Position numbers and translations under genes: made by a program | Part shown: one piece after another, positions 18,299 through 27,066 of the stretch | Position numbering within the stretch: the first letter of the stretch is position 1 | Layout of the letters: every line of letters starts with the position of its first letter | Notes under the pieces: model-generated | Told to the model about the DNA's origin: nothing | The model's input: only the letters and a program-made list of their open reading frames with translations | The model's database searches: none | Source: Rodentibacter ratti | GTDB taxonomy: Bacteria > Pseudomonadota > Gammaproteobacteria > Enterobacterales > Pasteurellaceae | Direction of reading: 5' to 3' | DNA length: 64,000 nt | NCBI RefSeq assembly: GCF_002000485.1 | Contig: NZ_MLAJ01000007.1 | Span: 62,001-126,000 of the forward strand

Positions 18299-19498
18299 AT
18301 GACCGCACTTTTTAATCTTTTCTATATTTATGATCCGTGGTTTTTCCATGTGGTGCGTATGTCTGTTGTGGTGGGGGGCATCGCATTTGGCGTTTTAATT
18401 TATCGCTATGTGAAAAAACAAAACATCCAAGGCATTGTGGTGCCAATGGATAGTTTAGCTGTATTGTTAGGGCTTATTTTATTAAGTGTCGTGCCTTTGC
18501 TGATTAATGGCACAAGGGATTTTTCAGTGATCATCATGTATGTGAAATCCCTGATTTTATTTATTTTCGGTATTGGGTTTTATAACGCTTTTTATGGGAT
18601 ACCAAATGGGCAACAACGGCTTGTACGGGATTTGAAAATCGGGGTGGTGGTGCAATTTGTGTTTGGTATATTAGCGTTGTTTGGCGTCTCCTTTTTAGTG
18701 GATTTTTTGCTTTCAACCAATGCGGTTTTGCCCGCGCGATTTTATGGTTCGGAACAGGAATACCGTCTGTATAACATCACGGCCACCGCTTTTTTTCAGC
18801 TGAGTTTATTTTACTTAATGCTGTTCCATTTTTTATTAGCCTATAATGTAAAACATAACAGCATACCGAGTATTTTGGTGTTTTTGATGCTCTGTATCGG
18901 GTTGATTTCCGGCAGAACCTTTTTGTTACTTTCCGTGGTGAGTATTGCGGTGTATTTTAAATGGCGATATGTGCCTTCATTGATTGCATTTTTGCTCTTG
19001 GTGCTGGGTTTGGCTTATTTTATGCCGAAAAATCCTTATGTCGCTCATGCCTTAGAACCGGTTATTAATTTATTGCACGGTGCGGGTTTTGCCAGTTCTT
19101 CTACGGATACTCTCGTTAAAAATCATCTATTTATGCCGACTTTGAAACAATTTATCAGCGGTGATGGTATGTATATGACAGGGCAGTTAGAAACAGGACG
19201 TTATTATGGCAATACGGACTCCGGTTTTTTACGCCAGATTTTATACGGTGGTGTGGCGTATATGTTGGTTTGTTTCTTCGTCACCTTTTATTTTGTTCGC
19301 AAAGTGGCATTAAATTGGTTTGATGGCAGTTGGAAATTCATTCTTTCCGCTTTTGTCATTCTTGCTGCTTGCAATATTAAAGCCGATACCTTTGCCTTTC
19401 CGGGCATTATGTTTGTGATGTTAATGTTTTTGTCATTATTTGGCTCTCACGGCAAACAACGCATTTTCTTAGCACAGAATGAGGGAAAAAATGTTTAG
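18299..19498 (+). CDS. Wzy-like polymerase / O-antigen ligase-type membrane protein
   Basis: 399 residues with about ten hydrophobic segments and a large periplasmic loop (about residues 250-310, with KNHLFMPTLKQF and TDSGFLRQILYGG). This is the topology of Wzy polymerases and WaaL-like ligases. The sequence alone does not say which. AGGAAAATAA precedes the ATG, which follows the previous stop directly. The first codons (ATGACCGCACTTTT) are themselves a reverse-oriented uptake signal. Neighbouring flippase and transferases support a role in assembling a polymerised glycan. Confidence 0.75.
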   Translation: MTALFNLFYIYDPWFFHVVRMSVVVGGIAFGVLIYRYVKKQNIQGIVVPMDSLAVLLGLILLSVVPLLINGTRDFSVIIMYVKSLILFIFGIGFYNAFYGIPNGQQRLVRDLKIGVVVQFVFGILALFGVSFLVDFLLSTNAVLPARFYGSEQEYRLYNITATAFFQLSLFYLMLFHFLLAYNVKHNSIPSILVFLMLCIGLISGRTFLLLSVVSIAVYFKWRYVPSLIAFLLLVLGLAYFMPKNPYVAHALEPVINLLHGAGFASSSTDTLVKNHLFMPTLKQFISGDGMYMTGQLETGRYYGNTDSGFLRQILYGGVAYMLVCFFVTFYFVRKVALNWFDGSWKFILSAFVILAACNIKADTFAFPGIMFVMLMFLSLFGSHGKQRIFLAQNEGKNV

Positions 19499-20372
19499 TA
19501 TTATTGTTCCGTCTTACAATCGAAAATCGGAAATTCTCGCTTTATTGGAAAGTTTAACTCAGCAAACCTACAAAGGGTTTGAGGTAGTGATTGTTGATGA
19601 TCACTCGAAAGAGCCTGTTGTGGTGGAGAAGCCTTATCCCTTTAAGGTGAACGTGATTCGTAATGAAGCCAATCAAGGGGCAGCGGAAAGTCGAAATGTC
19701 GGTGCGTGTGCGGCATTGGGCGAGTGGTTGCTATTTTTAGATGATGATGATCGTTTTGCTGAGAATAAATGCGAGCGATTGGCAGAGGTGATTAACCAAC
19801 ATCCCGATATTAATTTTATTTACCACCCCGCCAAATGCGAAATGGTGAATGAAGGGTTCAGCTATGTGACCAAACCGATTCCACCACAAGAAATTAGTGT
19901 GGAACGGATTTTGCTTGCCAATAAAATTGGCGGTATGCCGATGGTGGCAGTGAAAAAAGATCTTTTCTTAAAAATTGGCGGATTATCGACCGCACTTCGT
20001 TCCTTAGAAGACTATGATTTTTTGTTGAAATTAATTAAAGATCCTACTTTTAAACCTTATAGAATGGATGAGCCTTTGACCTATTGCACTTTCCATACCA
20101 AACGTTCCAGTGTGTCAACGGATACTACTAATACGGAAAAAGCCATTGATTATATTCGTGAGCATTATGTGGAAACACAAGAGCAAGCACATAATTTCAA
20201 CATTAACGCCAGCTATATTTTGGCTTATCCACACATCATGAATTTATCACGCAAGGCGGCGTATTATTATTTTGATATTTTTAAACAAACCAAAAGTATT
20301 AAACAATTTGTGATTGCGATAGTTGTGCTGATTTCGCCGAAACTGGCACTGAATTTGAAACGGTTTATCTAA
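19491..20372 (+). CDS. Glycosyltransferase family 2
   Basis: 293 residues from ATG 19491 (MFSIIVPSYNRKSE), preferred to ATG 19479 because GAGGG lies just upstream and the GT-A fold begins there. Motifs: VVIVDDHSKEP, NQGAAESRNVGA and the DXD-type LLFLDDDDRF (residues about 83-92), with LEDYDFLLKL near residue 180 as the acceptor-side segment. A soluble or peripheral cytoplasmic enzyme adding a sugar to a lipid-linked acceptor. It overlaps the end of the polymerase gene by 8 bases. The donor and acceptor sugars are unknown. Confidence 0.9.
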   Translation: MFSIIVPSYNRKSEILALLESLTQQTYKGFEVVIVDDHSKEPVVVEKPYPFKVNVIRNEANQGAAESRNVGACAALGEWLLFLDDDDRFAENKCERLAEVINQHPDINFIYHPAKCEMVNEGFSYVTKPIPPQEISVERILLANKIGGMPMVAVKKDLFLKIGGLSTALRSLEDYDFLLKLIKDPTFKPYRMDEPLTYCTFHTKRSSVSTDTTNTEKAIDYIREHYVETQEQAHNFNINASYILAYPHIMNLSRKAAYYYFDIFKQTKSIKQFVIAIVVLISPKLALNLKRFI

Positions 20373-20386
20373 TAAAAAGGGTTATA

Positions 20387-21190
20387 ATGAAATTTTCAGT
20401 TTTAATGTCTTTATATATTAAGGAAAATCCACAATTTTTACGGGAATGTTTTGAAAGCTTAGTGGCACAAACCCATCAGGCGGATGAAATCGTATTGATA
20501 TTTGATGGTGCGGTTACCGAAGAATTAGAAGCGGTAGTGGCGGAGTTTGAAACACAGTTACCGCTAAAATTAGTGAAATTACCGCAAAATCGGGGATTAG
20601 GAAATGCCTTAAATGAAGGACTAAAACACTGTACTCACCAGTGGGTTTTCCGTATGGATACCGATGATATTTGCGTACCGGAGCGTTTTGCCAAACAAGT
20701 GGCATTTATTGAACAACACCCCGACACCATTATTTTTGGTGGACAAATTGCCGAGTTTGGCGAGAACGTCAATGATATTGTCGCCTATCGTCGTGTGCCG
20801 ACAGAAGCGGCGGATATTGTGAAATTTACCCAAAAACGTTGTCCTTTTAACCATATGACGGTGGCGTATCAGAAAACTGCGGTGATAAATTGCGGCGGTT
20901 ATGAAGATCTGCAAGAAGATTATTACTTATGGATTAAACTGGTGGCACAAGGTCAAGCGGTGGCAAATTTACCGGATATTTTGGTTTATGCCCGGGTTGG
21001 CAATGGCATGGTCGGGCGGCGACGTGGTTTGAATCAGGCTAAAGCGGAGTGGCGGTTATTCAAACTCAAATATCGTTTAGGCATACAAAGTTTTGGATCG
21101 GGAATGCTGATTTTTATTTTGCGTTCGGCTTCCCGTTTATTGCCGACTTCATTGTTAAAGACGGCTTATCATCAATTTTTAAGAAAATAA
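20387..21190 (+). CDS. Glycosyltransferase family 2 (AmsE/LsgE-like)
   Basis: 267 residues. MKFSVLMSLYIKENPQFLRE, QTHQADEIVLIFDG, NRGLGNALNEGL and WVFRMDTDDICVPERF (DXD around residue 92) are typical of the AmsE-like GT2 subgroup, which also includes Lsg proteins of Haemophilus LOS. EDLQEDYYLWIKL is the catalytic-base segment. The GC and codon pattern match its neighbours. It is the last gene of the polysaccharide run; mltB follows after 25 bases and may be cotranscribed. Confidence 0.9.
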   Translation: MKFSVLMSLYIKENPQFLRECFESLVAQTHQADEIVLIFDGAVTEELEAVVAEFETQLPLKLVKLPQNRGLGNALNEGLKHCTHQWVFRMDTDDICVPERFAKQVAFIEQHPDTIIFGGQIAEFGENVNDIVAYRRVPTEAADIVKFTQKRCPFNHMTVAYQKTAVINCGGYEDLQEDYYLWIKLVAQGQAVANLPDILVYARVGNGMVGRRRGLNQAKAEWRLFKLKYRLGIQSFGSGMLIFILRSASRLLPTSLLKTAYHQFLRK

Positions 21191-21215
21191 AATCATGTTA
21201 AAAGAAGGAAAGTAA

Positions 21216-22322
21216 ATGAAAAAAATCTCTTTATTATCAACCGCACTTTTATCTTGTTTACTGGCAGGCTGTTCAGGCAACAGTCAAACCGCATCAGCGA
21301 ATAAGATCCCGACAGTTAGCCGTAATGCGGTTTATTCCAAACCCCGTACATTGGATAACTTTCATGATTATGTGCAATTTTTAAAAGGCAAAGCCGCCGC
21401 GGAAGGCGTTTCTCTTGCGACTTTAAATGCACAACATAATATTCGTTATGTAGAAAAAGCCGTTGCTTTAGATCGGGCACAGGCAGGAAGAGCGGTTAAA
21501 CGTGATCCAAGCCAACCTCCTGTATTGAATCCAAACGGCACAACCAATTATCTCAATAAAGTCCTCACCAATAATAAAGTGAATGTGGCAGAGGATCGTT
21601 ATTGGGAAGTTCAAGTACCGCTTCAAAAGGCAAGTCAGCGTTATGGCGTACAACAAGAATATATTCTTGCGCTATGGGGTATGGAAAGTAGTTTCGGGCA
21701 TTACCAAGGGAGTTATGATGTATTATCCGCCTTGGCGACCCTTGCCTTTGACGGCAGACGTGAAGCCTTGTTTAGCAAAGAATTCGTTAATGCAATGAAG
21801 ATGTTGGAACGTGATCATATTCAACGTCCTAGAATGTTGGGATCTTGGGCAGGCGCAATGGGGCAAACCCAATTTATGCCAAGTGCATTCTTAAATTATG
21901 CAGCGGATGGTAATGGTGATGGCGTGAAAGATATTTGGACAAACCAGTTCGATGCTTTTGCCTCTATTGCGAACTATTTACATACTGTCGGCTGGGACAA
22001 CAAATTGCCTTGGGGTATCGAAGTGACACTAACCCAGTCTCTTGATTTATCCCTTTCCGGTATTGAGAAAAATAAAGCCCGTTCTTTACGTGATTGGCAA
22101 GCCCAAGGGGTGATGCCATTGGGTTTTAGTGCGCAAGATCAAGAAAAATTGACCGCACTTTCTCATGCTGATCTTTGGCTTGTACGCCCGGATAAACAGG
22201 TTGGGAGAGCATTTTTAGTATCCAATAATTTCCGCACGATTTTAGATTGGAATAAATCTAATTATTTTGCCGTGAGTATCGGAATGTTTGCCGACCGAAT
22301 TAAGGAACGGGTGGGATTATAA
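21216..22322 (+). CDS. MltB-family lytic murein transglycosylase, lipoprotein
   Basis: 368 residues. The signal peptide ends in lipobox LLAGC (Cys19), so it is an envelope lipoprotein. The transglycosylase domain contains ALWGMESSFGHYQGSYDV (catalytic Glu in ESSFG, about residue 157). It also has GSWAGAMGQTQFMPSAFLNY and DGNGDGVKDIW, all MltB/SltB hallmarks. It cleaves the glycan strand of peptidoglycan to 1,6-anhydro ends. AAGGAAAG precedes the ATG, and a terminator follows directly. Confidence 0.93.
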   Translation: MKKISLLSTALLSCLLAGCSGNSQTASANKIPTVSRNAVYSKPRTLDNFHDYVQFLKGKAAAEGVSLATLNAQHNIRYVEKAVALDRAQAGRAVKRDPSQPPVLNPNGTTNYLNKVLTNNKVNVAEDRYWEVQVPLQKASQRYGVQQEYILALWGMESSFGHYQGSYDVLSALATLAFDGRREALFSKEFVNAMKMLERDHIQRPRMLGSWAGAMGQTQFMPSAFLNYAADGNGDGVKDIWTNQFDAFASIANYLHTVGWDNKLPWGIEVTLTQSLDLSLSGIEKNKARSLRDWQAQGVMPLGFSAQDQEKLTALSHADLWLVRPDKQVGRAFLVSNNFRTILDWNKSNYFAVSIGMFADRIKERVGL

Positions 22323-22327
22323 AAAAA

Positions 22328-22352
22328 AGCGGTCAAATGACCGCTTTTTTTG
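22328..22352. terminator. Bidirectional terminator between mltB-like gene and lipoprotein gene
   Basis: The stem AGCGGTCA/TGACCGCT (22328-22335 and 22338-22345) is flanked by A8 on one side and T8 on the other. It can therefore serve both convergent genes. Confidence 0.9.
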
Positions 22353-22366
22353 TTCGATGAATTAAA

Positions 22367-22990
22367 TTATTTTGCAGCCGGTGCTTGAGCCGGTTGTTCT
22401 GTGCTAGGGGTAGCTGATTGAGCTGGAGCAGGGTTAAATTTAGCTTCAATTTGTGCACCAAGTTCAGCTAAAGATTGCATTTCACCTTGTAATTTCATTG
22501 CTTTCTCAGCGTAAGCTTTTTGATCTTCTTCCGTTTTCAGGTTGGCTTGAGCAACTAATAATTCACTTGCAAGGGTTAGTACTTCTTTTGTTTTGTTCTT
22601 CGCATTGCCGATTAAATCAGATTTCACATCAAGTGCATCTAAACTTGCAATACTGGTTTGAACATTTTTATTAAATTCTTCAACCGCTGCTTTTACTTTA
22701 TTTTCGTCTTTTGCTTCCATTGCAGAATTTAATGCTTGCTGTAATTTTTGCTGATTTTGAGCTTGCACCGCACCTTGTTCTTGATTCCAAGCGATTAATT
22801 TTTCGTAATCTGCTTTTTCTTGTGCCTCTGCTGTCATTGCCGGAGCTGCTGTTTCAGCCGGTTTAGCTGCTTCAGACTGTTGGGTTGTTTCAGGTTTAGC
22901 CGCATCTGCCGTTTTGTCTGCCGCTTTATCGCAAGCAGTTAAGAATAAAGTAAATAATGCAGTTGCAGTAATTTTTGTCAATTTGTTCAT
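22367..22990 (-). CDS. Alanine/glutamine-rich lipoprotein
   Basis: 207 residues. The signal peptide ends in lipobox LTAC (Cys20). Low-complexity A/K/T/E sequence runs to about residue 60, and a coiled-coil-like helical region rich in Q, K and E follows (KADYEKLIAWNQEQ onward). The tail is P/A-rich (PAPAQSATPSTEQPAQAPAA). I recognise no enzymatic domain. Similar lipoproteins of unknown function occur in Pasteurellaceae. AAAGGATTATTC precedes the ATG. A single gene with a shared terminator. Confidence 0.75.
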   Translation of the reverse strand: MNKLTKITATALFTLFLTACDKAADKTADAAKPETTQQSEAAKPAETAAPAMTAEAQEKADYEKLIAWNQEQGAVQAQNQQKLQQALNSAMEAKDENKVKAAVEEFNKNVQTSIASLDALDVKSDLIGNAKNKTKEVLTLASELLVAQANLKTEEDQKAYAEKAMKLQGEMQSLAELGAQIEAKFNPAPAQSATPSTEQPAQAPAAK

Positions 22991-23095
22991 GAATAATCCT
23001 TTAAGTTGAAATTAAAAAGTACTTCTTGGACGATTAAATCCACGTTTCCCTGAGACCGCCTATTTTCAGATTAGTTTAAAATTTTTGCAAGAAAT

Positions 23096-23404
23096 TTATT
23101 TTAATGTTGGCACGAACTCAGACAAGGCTTTGATTTCCTCTTCGGTTAAACGTTGTTTGGCAGGATTACCGGCACTGACAATATTTCCCTTTTTACGCTC
23201 AAAAAGTGCGGTTGAAATTTCTTCTGTTTTTAATTGATTAATGATTTTTGATTCACCCATTGCCGGTTTTTCACCTTTCTTTCCGTGACAAGTGGCACAG
23301 GAACGTTTGTAAATCTTTTCTGCTTTGATGAAGTCAGAATTTTCAGCCTGAGTCAAAACAGGAAGACAAAATAGGCAGCCAAGAAATAAACGCAATGCTT
23401 TCAT
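23096..23404 (-). CDS. Small periplasmic c-type cytochrome, last gene of the iron operon
   Basis: 102 residues. The signal peptide is cleaved after TQA. The single heme motif CATCH (residues about 36-40) is followed by GKKGEKPAMG and a C-terminal helix LTEEEIKALSEFVPTL, the class I fold. The segment where the distal Met ligand normally lies (KGNIVSAGNPAKQ) has no Met; the only internal Met is in PAMGE, close to the heme motif. It follows the TlpA-like gene by 17 bases and has AAGGATCCTC as its ribosome binding site. The operon context suggests electron transfer linked to iron handling; this is inference. Confidence 0.85.
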   Translation of the reverse strand: MKALRLFLGCLFCLPVLTQAENSDFIKAEKIYKRSCATCHGKKGEKPAMGESKIINQLKTEEISTALFERKKGNIVSAGNPAKQRLTEEEIKALSEFVPTLK

Positions 23405-23421
23405 TGAGGATCCTTAATGAT

Positions 23422-23904
23422 TTACTTTGTAAATAATTTCTCTAATTCTTGCTGCGGAATTTTACCTTCAAATTTCGCTTGAATATAGCCCTTGTCATCA
23501 ATAATAAAAGAGGTGGGCGTACCCACTAATTGATAGCGCTCGGCGGTGATTTTCATTTGATCTTTAATCACCGATTGGGTGAGTTGATGTTTGGCTACGA
23601 CGGCGTTGGTGTCCATGTTTTCACCATCAACATTAATGGCAATAAGCCGAACCTTATTTGGATAAGCTTCATTCAGTTGTTCAAAAGTTTTGAGCTCCGC
23701 CATACAATGACCGCAGGTTTCCGACCAAAAGGTGAGCAATCGGGTGCCTTGCCAATCTTTTAAGTTCACTTGTTTGCCTTGCAGATCATAGGCAGCGAGT
23801 TCCGGGGCAATATGACCGAGTGTCGCTTTTTCTTCTTTGCAGGAAACGGTGCTAAAAATGACCGCACTTAAGCAGAGTGATTTGAGTAAAAGTTTAATGT
23901 TCAT
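23422..23904 (-). CDS. TlpA/ResA-like periplasmic thioredoxin
   Basis: 160 residues. The hydrophobic N-terminus ends in FSTVSC, a marginal lipobox, so it is probably membrane-anchored. The thioredoxin fold has the active site WSETCGHCMAELKTFE (CGHC, residues about 65-68). The cis-proline motif is GTPTSFIID. It most likely reduces or isomerises disulfides in the periplasm. It overlaps the 3' end of the ATPase gene by 11 bases, so it is translationally coupled. Campylobacter p19 loci also carry thioredoxin-like genes in this position, as I recall. Confidence 0.88.
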   Translation of the reverse strand: MNIKLLLKSLCLSAVIFSTVSCKEEKATLGHIAPELAAYDLQGKQVNLKDWQGTRLLTFWSETCGHCMAELKTFEQLNEAYPNKVRLIAINVDGENMDTNAVVAKHQLTQSVIKDQMKITAERYQLVGTPTSFIIDDKGYIQAKFEGKIPQQELEKLFTK

Positions 23905-24565
23905 TTCGTTCTTCTCTTAAAAATTTACCGTGTTGAAGATAAATGGTGCGATCGGTGAGTTCGCCCAATTCCGGATTATGAGTCACCATCACAATGGTTC
24001 TCCCTTGGTGGTTTAATTGTTGCAATAAATCTAAGATTAATGCCTCATTTTTTTCATCTAAATTCCCGGTGGGTTCATCGGCGAAAATCACAGGAGGCTG
24101 ATTGACAAGGGCGCGAGCAATACAAACACGCTGTTGTTCTCCGCCGGAAAGCTGGCTTGGGCGGTGATCGATACGATGTCCTAATCCCACTTGTTCTAAT
24201 ACGCCTTTTGCCGCCGTTTCATCAATGACGCTGTGATAATGTTGAGCGAGCATGACATTTTCAAGGGCGGTTAAATAGGGGATTAAGTGGAATTGCTGGA
24301 ACACTAAACCGATTTTTTCCGCACGAAAACGTTGTCGGCCGACTTCATCCAATTGAGCGGCATCAATCCCGTCTAAAATGACTTTTCCTTCACTGGCGGT
24401 ATCCAGACCGGTGAGAATATTCATCAAGGTGGTTTTTCCTGAGCCGGATGCCCCCATAATGGCAACAAATTCGCCTTGTTTAATTTGAATATTAATGTCT
24501 TCAAGTGCGGTGACTTGACCGAATCGTTTGTATAAGTGTTCTGTTTCGATAACAAATTGAGTCAT
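23894..24565 (-). CDS. ABC transporter ATPase (MacB/LolD type) of the iron operon
   Basis: 223 residues, complete nucleotide-binding domain. Walker A is GASGSGKTT (residues about 36-44), the Q-loop is FQQFHLIPYLTALENVM, the signature is LSGGEQQR, Walker B is VIFADEPTGNLDE and the H-loop is MVTHNPE. The pattern is that of ATPases that pair with FtsX-type permeases (MacB, LolD). Its partners are the two permeases directly upstream. It is likely a mechanotransmission or efflux-type unit rather than an importer. GAGAAAG precedes the ATG. Confidence 0.92.
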   Translation of the reverse strand: MTQFVIETEHLYKRFGQVTALEDINIQIKQGEFVAIMGASGSGKTTLMNILTGLDTASEGKVILDGIDAAQLDEVGRQRFRAEKIGLVFQQFHLIPYLTALENVMLAQHYHSVIDETAAKGVLEQVGLGHRIDHRPSQLSGGEQQRVCIARALVNQPPVIFADEPTGNLDEKNEALILDLLQQLNHQGRTIVMVTHNPELGELTDRTIYLQHGKFLREERNEH

Positions 24566-24612
24566 AACTTTCTCTTTTATTTTCTAAGCGGATTGGGCTT
24601 GATTTACGATAT

Positions 24613-25746
24613 TTATTCACCTTTTAATACATTCGCCGTTTGAATATTTAATGCTCGACGTGTTGGAATAACGACGGCGACAAATGCGACCAACAAGGAG
24701 AGCACGAGGGTGATCGGGAAGACCGGTAAACGCATATCAATATAAGATTTAAATACGGTTAAACCTAAAACCTGTGCAAGTAAGTAGCCCAGTACAAATC
24801 CGACTAAAATTGCACAAACTGCGATAATCAGAATTTCTGTACAAATTTGTTTAATAATATCCGATTGTTTTGCTCCTAATGCTTTTTGTAGGGCAAATTC
24901 TTTGGCTCGTTCACCGACGATGGCGATCAAGGTAGTATTCACACAAAGGGTGGCTAATACTAAAATCACCAACGAAATTAATCCCATTAATCCTTTTATT
25001 TTGTCTAAAATTTGTCCTTCAGAAGCGGAAACTTTACGAATAGGGTGGGCGGTGAGATCCGGATATTGCTGCATAATCTTTTCAGCGAACTGATCCACCA
25101 GACCCAGTTCATTTCTGACATTGAGTAACGCATTGTTGGCAAGCCCTTCTTTTTCCAACCAATTCTGTGCAAAATCAAAATTAACGATGAGCATATTGTC
25201 GGTGGCATCACCGGCTTCTACTATGGCTTTAATGGTAAATTGGTGTTTTTCCACGGCATTTTTGGAGAGCTGAAGTTTATCGCCGATTTTTAAATTGAGG
25301 CGTTCGGCAAGGGTTTTACCAATCATTGCATTGCGATCATCAAAATTCACATTAATCGCCGAGCCACTAATTTGCCAATAGGGCGCTAAAACCCGCATAT
25401 CAGCAAAACGAACGCCCATAATGACGATTTTTTCCAATTCGCTGCGTGCAACGCCATAAAGATAGGGACTGGCGGCAGTGATTAATCCCTCAGGGGCTTG
25501 TTGTAAAATCTCATCAACTTGGCTGACTGAAATCATTTCGCCTGTGCTCGAACCAATATAGAAATTGGCACCAAAGGTACGAAGTTCTTGGCTCATTTTA
25601 GTGTTAATGTCGAAATAGACTGCCGCCATAGCGGTAACAATGCTTGCCCCCACCGTTAAAGCTGTGAAAATAATCATCACCCGTTGTAAACGCAGACGGA
25701 GCGCAAGGAAAATAAGTCGCCAAAACATACTTTTATTGTCTGCCAT
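24613..25746 (-). CDS. FtsX/MacB-type ABC permease 2 of the iron operon
   Basis: 377 residues from ATG 25746 (MADNKSMFWRLIFLALRLRL), supported by GAGGTG just upstream; the open frame begins earlier, inside the preceding gene. One N-terminal membrane helix, a periplasmic MacB-like domain (about residues 45-250) and three C-terminal helices are visible, with KEFALQKALGAKQSDI between them, the FtsX cytoplasmic loop. It overlaps permease 1 by 14 bases. The two permeases probably form a heterodimer with the ATPase at 23894. Confidence 0.88.
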   Translation of the reverse strand: MADNKSMFWRLIFLALRLRLQRVMIIFTALTVGASIVTAMAAVYFDINTKMSQELRTFGANFYIGSSTGEMISVSQVDEILQQAPEGLITAASPYLYGVARSELEKIVIMGVRFADMRVLAPYWQISGSAINVNFDDRNAMIGKTLAERLNLKIGDKLQLSKNAVEKHQFTIKAIVEAGDATDNMLIVNFDFAQNWLEKEGLANNALLNVRNELGLVDQFAEKIMQQYPDLTAHPIRKVSASEGQILDKIKGLMGLISLVILVLATLCVNTTLIAIVGERAKEFALQKALGAKQSDIIKQICTEILIIAVCAILVGFVLGYLLAQVLGLTVFKSYIDMRLPVFPITLVLSLLVAFVAVVIPTRRALNIQTANVLKGE

Positions 25747-27064
25747 ACAGCACCTCAACAGGATAAAGTTTGGCAATGCGATGAGCCGGGAACCAAGTGC
25801 CAATCAGGGCAATCAGGATTGAAAGCATAAGCACGCAAGGAACGACAATCCAAGCAAAACTGAGAGCAGTACCAAAAAGGGTCATGCCAATAAATTTTGC
25901 CAAGCCCCAGCCGGCTAAACAGCCTAATATCCCACCAATTAATGCACTCAATAGGGCTTCGCAATAGAACAGCAAAACGATCTGCCATTGATAAGCCCCC
26001 AATGCTTTCATTAAGCCGATTTCTTTGCTTCGTTCAATGATGCTGGAACTCATGAGCGAGGCGATGCCCATTGCCGCTGCAATGAGTGCAGCTACGGTAA
26101 CGACCGAGAGTAATAATTGAATTTTGCTGATGACCACCCCTTCAGAGGCGGCAACTTGCCAAATAGGGCGCACAATGGCACCGGAAATGGCTTCTTCCAG
26201 TTGGTGTGATATTGAAGATACATAGGCGGTGCAATACCAGCGGTCGTATTCTTCCGCATCAAGGGCATCGGTATTACTTCGTGCTTTACGGGAGAGGGCA
26301 TTTTCCGGCACGGTTAGTGCGGATACTTTTACCGATTGCACTTTGCCTTCCAAACCCAATAAGGCTTGGGCTGCACTTAACGGCATCACAATCTGATTAT
26401 CTTCTGTGCCACCGGTGGTTAAAATACCTTGAATTTTGACCGCACTTTGAGCGGAAAAATCCTTGTCTTGATGGCTTAAATTGAGTGTATCGCCAATTTT
26501 CCAGCCGTTCAGTTTGGCAAGTTGCGCCCCTACAAGCACGGGAATCTCTTCCCCCCACTGGTCATTTTCATCATTCACCCAATCACCTTGCACCTGCCAA
26601 TAGGGGCTGATAATGCGTTGTCCGGTGTGATAATCTTCTTCATCGGGGATCGCGATGCGATGATCGAAAAATGTCCCCAAAATCGTGACGGATTGCGGAA
26701 GAGCGGTTGTTTTTTCTGAAGTTTTGGTCACATTGACTTTTGCCGTTAATTGGGGGGCAAAGCCGACAATATTATTACGCCAGAAAATATCTTTAATATT
26801 GGGGAGCTCTTTTTCATCAATAAAATCTTGACCGGAAAGGGAAATATTCGTATTGAGTTCATCGGGTAATGCCGCATTACTTGCCGGTTCAATCAAAATG
26901 TTAGCGCCATAAGATTTCAGTTCTTTTGCCATTTTATCGCCAATGTCAATGGAAACCGCAAGCAAGGCGGAAACCAGACCAGCTGCCAAAAAAATGGTCA
27001 CAATGGCTAATAATTTACGTTTGATACCAAAACGCCAAGATTGAAATAACATTCTCGCTAACAT
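25733..27064 (-). CDS. FtsX/MacB-type ABC permease 1 of the iron operon
   Basis: 443 residues. It has an N-terminal membrane helix (LLAIVTIFLAAGLVSALLAV), a periplasmic domain of about 250 residues with SYGANILIEPAS, and three C-terminal helices. The loop SKEIGLMKALGAYQWQIV is characteristic of FtsX-like permeases. It starts 2 bases after the DUF2318 gene stop (GAGGAATAACAATG), so it is tightly coupled. Homologous pairs of such permeases occur in Campylobacter-type p19 loci. The transported substrate is unknown. Confidence 0.88.
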   Translation of the reverse strand: MLARMLFQSWRFGIKRKLLAIVTIFLAAGLVSALLAVSIDIGDKMAKELKSYGANILIEPASNAALPDELNTNISLSGQDFIDEKELPNIKDIFWRNNIVGFAPQLTAKVNVTKTSEKTTALPQSVTILGTFFDHRIAIPDEEDYHTGQRIISPYWQVQGDWVNDENDQWGEEIPVLVGAQLAKLNGWKIGDTLNLSHQDKDFSAQSAVKIQGILTTGGTEDNQIVMPLSAAQALLGLEGKVQSVKVSALTVPENALSRKARSNTDALDAEEYDRWYCTAYVSSISHQLEEAISGAIVRPIWQVAASEGVVISKIQLLLSVVTVAALIAAAMGIASLMSSSIIERSKEIGLMKALGAYQWQIVLLFYCEALLSALIGGILGCLAGWGLAKFIGMTLFGTALSFAWIVVPCVLMLSILIALIGTWFPAHRIAKLYPVEVLYGRQ

Positions 27065-27066
27065 TG

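Noticed and set aside
14172-21190. Tetranucleotide repeats for phase variation in the LOS genes
   Set aside because: No run of four or more tetramer units was found in or before these genes, unlike many Haemophilus LOS genes.
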